A stretch of 64,000 nt of DNA from Calonectria ilicicola (taxonomy: Eukaryota > Ascomycota > Sordariomycetes > Hypocreales > Nectriaceae): positions 4,278,001 through 4,342,000 of the forward strand of contig CP085825.1 in NCBI GenBank assembly GCA_020809705.1, given 5' to 3'. Of the stretch, positions 57,646-64,000 are shown one piece after another. Positions within the stretch are counted from its first letter, which is position 1. Every line of letters begins with the position of its first letter. Position numbers and translations under genes: made by a program. A model generated the notes under the pieces. It was given only the letters and a program-made list of their open reading frames with translations, did not search any database and was not told the origin of the DNA.

Positions 57646-58539
57646 AGATGTGCATGAGCTGTCCTTGACGGTTCGGTTACGATAAAAACCGCGCATCGTG
57701 TTGCTGCAGCGGCTTGACGCGGCCCATGGGCATCCATTTGAACCTACCCTCGAAATATCGATGATGCGCGTCGCGCAGACTCGACGCGGAGAGTCGAGCA
57801 ATGATAGGCGATGACGTTTCAATAACGTTAAAAATTGTCTATGAATTCTGCCACTTGCATTGAAATGAGCGGATCTATCCTGTCAGACTACCACCAGCCT
57901 TGTTCCCCAGCATGTTGAAGCGCACCTTCATAGCGTCTGGTTGACATGGCCCCAATCAACAGCGTTCAACCCCGAATCTCACCGTCAGGGTGGACCAAGG
58001 ACGTGGTCAAGACCTACCATTTCTCGCCATAACTGCAGCTAGCAATCCAATTGGAACGCAAAGATTACCGAACCCCGACTAATTAACTCCACCACTGCTT
58101 CTCCTTGCAGACGGGCAGACTTGCATGCATATACCCAAGTCGCAATTCGTGTGGCCGCCAACCTCACATGGTTGAAATTGGGCTGAAACGGTGCCAGATG
58201 GCATCGTATCGCTGGGTATCATGGGCACCAACATGATGCCGTATAGGAAGTTCTCTGGTTGATTGGGTATCTTTCTCCATCCTCTATGCTCGTCTTTGAG
58301 TGCCCAACATTGGTATCTTCTCCACCGCAAATGCATTACCCTGTCGCCTGCCTCTCACCGCAGTTCTCGACCATTCTTACCCCCCAACAAGATTATAACG
58401 TATAAACTTTCCGGAGCTGAAGGGGTGGCACCTTGACCACCCCTTCCAGCGAGATCTGGATACGGTTGGGGCATCCGAGTGTGCTGATCCCCAGAAGTGC
58501 AAATGGATTTTGGCAGTGCCCATGTGCGCCAGCCGATGT
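57646..58539. other. convergent intergenic spacer
   Basis: 894 bases between two stops, no supported gene. A small GC-rich hairpin (CTCGAC with GTCGAG, 7-base loop) is near 57779-57797, just downstream of TEN1. Confidence 0.5.
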
Positions 58540-59041
58540 TCATTGATCATCGTGGCGCCGACGGCCGTGGTAGTGGCGCCTGGAGTCTGATCTCCTGGAT
58601 GAGTCGGAGGCACCTCTAGATACGACGACTGGCTGATGCAGCGGTCGCTTCAGCGCCTTTTCCGGGTTCTGCTGGACCTTGGCTGCCCTCTGTCGATCCC
58701 ACAGATCCTTGGATTTTCGGCAAATATCATCGATTTGTTCCTAAAGATCCCATACGTACTGGTGTCAATCATCTGCTAAGTAAGGCTTGCCACTGCACGG
58801 GGATTGCTCACATCTGTCAGGCAGGAGCCTGGGGTAGTAATGAGAAACCCGTCCTCTCCCTAAAGCCGACGGACATGAGTATTGATTTGCCATTAAAACT
58901 GGCTTCAAGAGGAAGTACCTCGAGTGTGTACGGGCGGACTGTGGCCTCGGGTCCCAGGTAGTATTGAAGCTCCTGGGTGATGACCTTTCTGTGAATGTCC
59001 AGATGCGGAATCCAGTATTTGTTCATCGAGGAGGAAGACAT
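58540..59041 (-). CDS. small conserved fungal protein of unknown function
   Basis: Three exons: 59041-58919, 58859-58812 (48 nt) and 58740-58540, giving 123 residues. Introns are 59 nt (weak donor GTACTT) and 71 nt (GTGAGC), both phase 0. The N terminus MSSSSMNKYWIPHLDIHRKV leads into ITQELQYYLGPEATVRPYTL, then GEDGFLITTPGSCLTDEQI and DDICRKSKDLWDRQRAAK. The C terminus is Arg/Ser/His-rich and basic. I recall close relatives across filamentous ascomycetes, all without an assigned role. The pattern of aromatic and charged residues suggests a compact nuclear or cytosolic protein that binds a partner. No membrane segment, no catalytic motif seen. The next gene on the right is the divergent kinesin, 3 kb away. 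Confidence 0.85.
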
Positions 59042-62009
59042 GGCGTTCAACTCGTAACATGGATATATATTTGCCTGAGGGGAGACGCCACGGGAAATTT
59101 GGCTAAACGGGAGGAATCCCAGAGAAGTTGGCTAAGGCTGGGGGAGGGTATTTATGTAGGCTTCAATGGTGCATGCATCCCCGGTTCTGCAATGTACCGG
59201 GGGTACACTCAAAGTCAATGTGTGTAAACCCATGAAGCTAAAGAGGCATGTCAGCCGTTCAATATTCCCCCCCTCGTGCGACGGGCTCACCGCTCTCGCA
59301 TACACATATTATTAAAGAGCAAGCCAGCCGGGCACTTGGCCTGGGTGAGCTGCACCACACGACTGCGTAAATGTTTCGCCCGTTGCACATTTCCGGAAGT
59401 ATTGGGAACGGGAACCCTGTGATACGCCGCCCTTGAGGTGCCGCGCGTGAAAGTGAGGCGAGCGAAGCCACCACCCTCTATTGGCGAGCGGCACCATGCC
59501 TCCGCCTCGCCAGCGTGGCAAAGATCAAATCAGCTGCGCAATTCCCACGACTTTAATTGACCTCTTCCTCCTGAAAAAGAAAAAACCTGCTTGCGTCTGA
59601 ACGGCTGAGGGCTCGGTCAGGCTACAATATTGCCCTGATGATATCAAGATTGTGTCACCAGCTCAGATTGGGTAGACCGCTAGCTGAGGTGGGGGAAAGC
59701 AGTTTTTTTTTTCTTACCTGTCATGTCTCGGAGATGCCTTGAGATACAACGGCGCCTATGATCTGAGGAGTTCGCAGCCCACGGCCCTGCCCAGCTTGGT
59801 CTCCCACGAGGGTTTATTGGACTGGCTCATTATTCGTCTAGATCTGGGGCGCGATGCTTGCGTTTGCCACCCCGGTTGGCATGCGGGCTGTCGATCTGGA
59901 ACTGCAGGGATGATGGCTTGAGTATGGTCGAGTCAGAAGACGAGCAAAGCGTGCGGCTAAATGCGTCTCAACAGTTTAGTCCGGGAGGGTGACTAGCTAT
60001 CTGCCTACAAACATAATAGTCGCGATGATCCCTACTGAGCAGATCAAGGTCCCACACACGACCTTCAGCGTTGAGCTGATGTGCGCGCTGGAACTGAGAT
60101 AAGCGCAGCGGCTTGTACGGGAATCCCGAATTGACTTTGTCGCGTGCCACATGGATACGAGCAGTTGGCAAAGCCTTTGCTTGTAGTTATAAGCATGCAT
60201 TGCCATGACGGCTTAGTTGATCGCTTGCGCCATGCAATGCAGTTGATGGCTGCCTCACATAACGCAGTGAGAGGGCTCTGCAGCAGGAAGCACGTCACCC
60301 CACATCAGAACTGCCTTGATGACAGCATTTGAGGCGTTGTGAGATTGTTATTGGTAGACACGGAAGATGATGTGCACAAACGTCAGCCCATGGGCACTAC
60401 GACGGTTGCAGTGTGCTTCGCCCAAGTTATTACTACATAGAAACGGAGCTAGTTGCTGGATGGGCGAGTGGGTTGGGTAGGTTTGTTCGGCGAGATATGT
60501 CCTGGCTTGGACCGAGGACCTAGAGCCCATGCTGGTGGTGAGTCGACGCTTCAAACTGGAACCTTGGGAAGTTTCACCCGAGTCTGTGATGCACCGTCGT
60601 GTCTGTAACTATAAGAAACAATGTAGTAGACACTTCCCCCCTCCCACGCACCCCACGACGATTTGTTGCACTCTATCAGATCTGTGCGCGCCAACTGAGT
60701 CTGTGTACCTACCCACCACATTCCTCAGGTTGTCTGAGTGAATGGGTCGATGGTCAACAAACACACCTGGAGGCCACCAAGCGGATCTGAAATCGCATCT
60801 GTGTGCATGAATTTGATATATTGCTTGAAATTTCGTCGTTACATTCCTTCCCGGGCTGGCCAATGCGCATCCCGAGATCGTCCCAGCATGGAGAGACGAT
60901 GAGCACAGACGTGGCGTTCAGTAATTGATAGCGAGTCTACAAGGTTTGAATATCACCCAACACTTGCGTAGTGGGGTATTCGGAGCCGGATGTAACTGAC
61001 GTTTTTTTTATTTTTCCTTTTCCTTTTTTTGGCGAGCTGCAAGTATGGCATGATTTTTCTTTTCTTTTTGTGTCTATGAGAGGAACATGGGCCATATAAA
61101 TGAGATTGAATTCTAGCGAGTCTTTGTCGGACTCGGCCTGCACGTCTGTTTCCACGATCCACAAATGCTGTGCGCTAACAGAGCGGGCCATGGGGAGATG
61201 ACAGCGGAAACAACTGAGGCGAAAATGTGGACGAAAATGTGCAACCCATGAAAGCCTCGCTTTGAATACGTCATAATTATTTCAACACGTCTGAAATCCA
61301 CATCGGAAAACGCGTCAGACGGTTGAACCCGATTCTCAGCGAGTATCTCTCGTCTTATAGCAGCATGAATGCCCTGACGTAGCACCCATCTTGTATTGAA
61401 TGCTGGCACGGCTAATGCTCGGCCCCCAATTGGGTCGAGAGGACGTCACATGCACGTGAACTCCCGGTCCCTCTCCTTACCAGCATAAACTGCCAATCAA
61501 ACGACTCCCTGCTCGAGACACTGGAACAAGTGCAGGTGCGCGACCGCGTCGGCCTGCGGAAATTTGTCGACAGCAACCATCTGCGCCAGACAATAGGACG
61601 GCATCTTTTTTGCGCCAACCTGGACTACGACTCTCTGGCAAAGCAGTGTCGGTGCCTTTGAGCCGAGTCCGACTCGCAGACCCGTCGATTTCGACCGCCG
61701 AAAGCTCTAGAAAGCTTGATAGCCTAGCCTTGTCATTCCTCGCACCGACCAAGTTGACGAACCGACGACACAGGGGTGGCAAACGGCCCAACACCGCCGC
61801 GAGGGGATATCACACCCTCGGAAGCCTGCGCTGCAAGCTTTGATGGAGTGAAAAACCCGGATTGTCTGCAATATCCCGCCATTTGTCGCTTTTGCCCAGC
61901 CTAGACCCCCGGCGGAGCTGTTCAAAGCTGCCGAGCCCCGCGCATTGTCGATAACGAAGCTCTCACCGACAGGGGACCAACTTGGGTCCCCATAGACGAA
62001 TCCGCAACC
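59042..62009. other. 3-kb divergent intergenic region
   Basis: No supported gene. T-rich tracts are present near 59703 and 61005-61070. The kinesin side has GACGTCAC at 61442 and CACGTG at about 61453, which are CRE-like and E-box sites roughly 560 bases before its ATG. The last 150 bases are a plausible leader. Confidence 0.55.
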
Positions 62010-64000
62010 ATGGCAGGAGGAAACATTAAGGTGGTGGTGAGAGTGCGTCCCTTTAACGGGAGAGGTAGGTCGAACGGTGCCTAATCTTGCTGTCGTGTGG
62101 ATTTACTTACCCTCACGCAGAAATGGACCGGGGAGCGAAGCGTGTCATTGAGATGAAAGGAAACCAAACCGTTCTTACTGCACCCGAAGGACACCCTGGA
62201 AAGGGAATCAAAGATCTTGCCCCCAAAGCTTTTGCGTTCGATCGATCATACTGGTCATTCGACAAGGAGGATTCAAACTATGCAGGCCAGTCCGACCTTT
62301 TCGACGACCTTGGACAGCCCCTTCTGGACAATGCCTTCCAAGGATACAACAACTGTATCTTTGCATACGGTCAGACAGGTTCTGGAAAGTCGTACTCTAT
62401 GATGGGCTATGGAAAGGAGATTGGTATCATTCCCATGATCTGTCAGGATATGTTTACGAGGATAGGAAGCATTCAGCAGGACGGGGCAACCAAGTGCACT
62501 GTCGAGGTGTCATACCTGGAAATTTACAATGAGCGAGTGCGTGATTTGCTCAACCCGTCGACCAAGGGAAACCTCAAGGTCCGAGAGCACCCTTCAACCG
62601 GTCCGTATGTTGAAGATCTTGCCAAACTTGTCGTTACGAGTTTTCAGGAAATCGAGCACCTGATGGACGAAGGAAACAAGGCTAGAACCGTCGCCGCAAC
62701 CAACATGAACGAAACGTCAAGTCGAAGTCATGCCGTATTCACCCTCATGCTCACACAGAAGAAATTCGATGCGGAGACCAAGATGGCGATGGAAAAGGTT
62801 GCCAAAATCAGTTTGGTTGATTTGGCAGGTTCTGAAAGAGCGACATCAACTGGTGCAACTGGTGCTCGACTGAAGGAGGGTGCCGAAATCAACCGTTCTT
62901 TGTCAACACTTGGTCGTGTCATCGCCGCCTTGGCCGATCTGTCAACTGGTGGAAAGAAGAAGAAAGGCTCTGGCCAGGTCCCTTACCGAGACAGTGTTCT
63001 GACGTGGCTGCTAAAAGACTCTCTGGGTGGAAACAGTATGACAGCAATGATTGCTGCCGTTAGTCCCGCTGACATCAACTACGACGAAACCCTCAGTACT
63101 CTTCGATATGCCGACTCTGCCAAACGAATCAAGAACCACGCTGTCGTCAACGAAGATGCCAATGCTCGTATGATCCGAGAGTTGAAGGAAGAACTGGCCC
63201 TCCTGCGAAGCAAGCTGGGAGGAGGCACACCTGGCGGTGTACCTGGGGCAACCGTTCCTCCAGATGAGATCTATGCCGAGGGCACGCCTCTAGAGCAACA
63301 AATGGTCAGCCTGACTGGTGCGGATGGTATAGTGAAGAAGGTTTCCAAAGCAGAGATTGCCGAGCAATTGAGTCAGAGCGAGAAACTGCTCACCGACCTG
63401 AACCAGACATGGGAGGAGAAGCTGCTGAAAACGGAGGAGATTCACAAAGAGCGTGAGGCTGCCTTGGAAGAGCTCGGAATTAGTATCGAAAAGGGCTTTG
63501 TCGGGTTGCACACTCCCAAGAAGATGCCCCATTTGGTCAACTTGTCCGATGACCCTCTACTGGCCGAATGCTTGGTGTACAACCTTAAGCCTGGAACAAC
63601 TACGGTCGGCAACATGGACACAAACGCGGACCATCAAGCTAATATTCGACTGAACGGCTCGAGGATTTTGCATGACCATTGTACTTTCGAGAATGCTGCG
63701 GATGGCACTGTCACGGTTATTCCGGCGGAAGGAGCCTCAGTCATGGTAAACGGAAAGCGTATCACCGAACCAAAGCAGTTGCATTCCGGATACCGTGTTA
63801 TTCTGGGCGATTTCCATATCTTCAGATTTAACCATCCTATGGAAGCCAAAGCCGAGCGGGCAGAACGAGCTGAGGTTGGCCAGAGTCTTCTTCGACACTC
63901 AATCACCGCTAGTCAATTCCAGGCACTTGATCGAACCTCCCCCTCGCCTAGTCCACGACCTGGTGGTCACGAACGAACGTTTAGCAAGGTGTCCGAGTAT
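62010..64000 (+). CDS. uncA: kinesin-3 (Unc104/KIF1-type) motor, 5' part
   Basis: Exon 1 is 62010-62064, followed by a 56-nt intron (GTAGGT..GCAG). Exon 2 runs from 62121 past the window end with no stop, so about 645 residues are visible. The motor domain (about 5-370) begins [20 protein letters not shown]. It has the P loop GQTGSGKS (about 101), switch I NETSSRSH (about 215) and switch [10 protein letters not shown] (about 250). The family-specific K-loop is a Lys-rich GGKKKKG. After a short coiled coil comes a FHA domain (about 505-590) with [20 protein letters not shown] and [20 protein letters not shown]. This order is specific to kinesin-3. By family knowledge the protein moves vesicles and endosomes to microtubule plus ends. 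In Aspergillus nidulans UncA uses a subset of microtubules. The cargo-binding PH domain lies outside the window. Confidence 0.95.

Noticed and set aside
61113..61409. 98-codon minus-strand frame upstream of the kinesin
   Set aside because: No ATG-supported model, no domain, and no splice partners.

Overview
The window reads as nuclear DNA of a filamentous ascomycete, most likely a sordariomycete and probably in Hypocreales. The evidence is many short introns (about 47 to 120 nt) with GT..AG ends and CTAAC/CTGAC-like branch sites, roughly half G+C, CT-rich leaders, and proteins typical of that group. The order is inferred from remembered protein similarity, not from a search. I see no viral, bacterial, transposon or CRISPR sequence, and no tRNA or rRNA gene.

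Layout. 1-17 kb is gene-poor. Two related C2H2 zinc-finger regulators (ends 2221 and 10171, both minus) are separated by 6.4 kb without a convincing gene, and a 64-residue Cys-rich protein lies at 16.6 kb. 17.9-31.7 kb is dense: a Dap1/MAPR-type heme protein divergent from an Mgr3-like mitochondrial TPR protein, Rad52, the proteasome tether Sts1/Cut8, a doubtful orphan ORF, the nucleolar RNA-binding protein Nop13, a DsbA-fold oxidoreductase and a secreted PLC-like phosphodiesterase. 33-48 kb has an ER J-protein, an MFS transporter, the PC4/Sub1 coactivator, a PXA-PX sorting nexin and a large septation-domain protein. 48-53.6 kb has no supportable gene. The right end has a leukotriene A4 hydrolase-type aminopeptidase, a DUF952 protein, the telomere protein Ten1, a small protein of unknown function, and the 5' part of a kinesin-3 that runs off the window.

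The genes are mostly housekeeping and do not form one pathway. Several act in nuclear maintenance (Rad52, Ten1, Sub1, Sts1, Nop13), but I see nothing that shows co-regulation beyond ACGCGT sites upstream of rad52 and SUB1. Most exon structures here were assembled by hand from splice signals and reading frame. Several of them (Ten1, Sub1, the Dap1-like protein, the DsbA-like protein, the 3' exon of the second zinc-finger gene) are not visible as long open frames.

I found no obvious new multi-gene system. The most interesting points are a forced GC-AG intron with a 21-nt exon in the DsbA-like gene, a three-finger module present once in one zinc-finger gene and twice in its neighbour, long empty flanks around those regulators, and two small proteins of unknown function.
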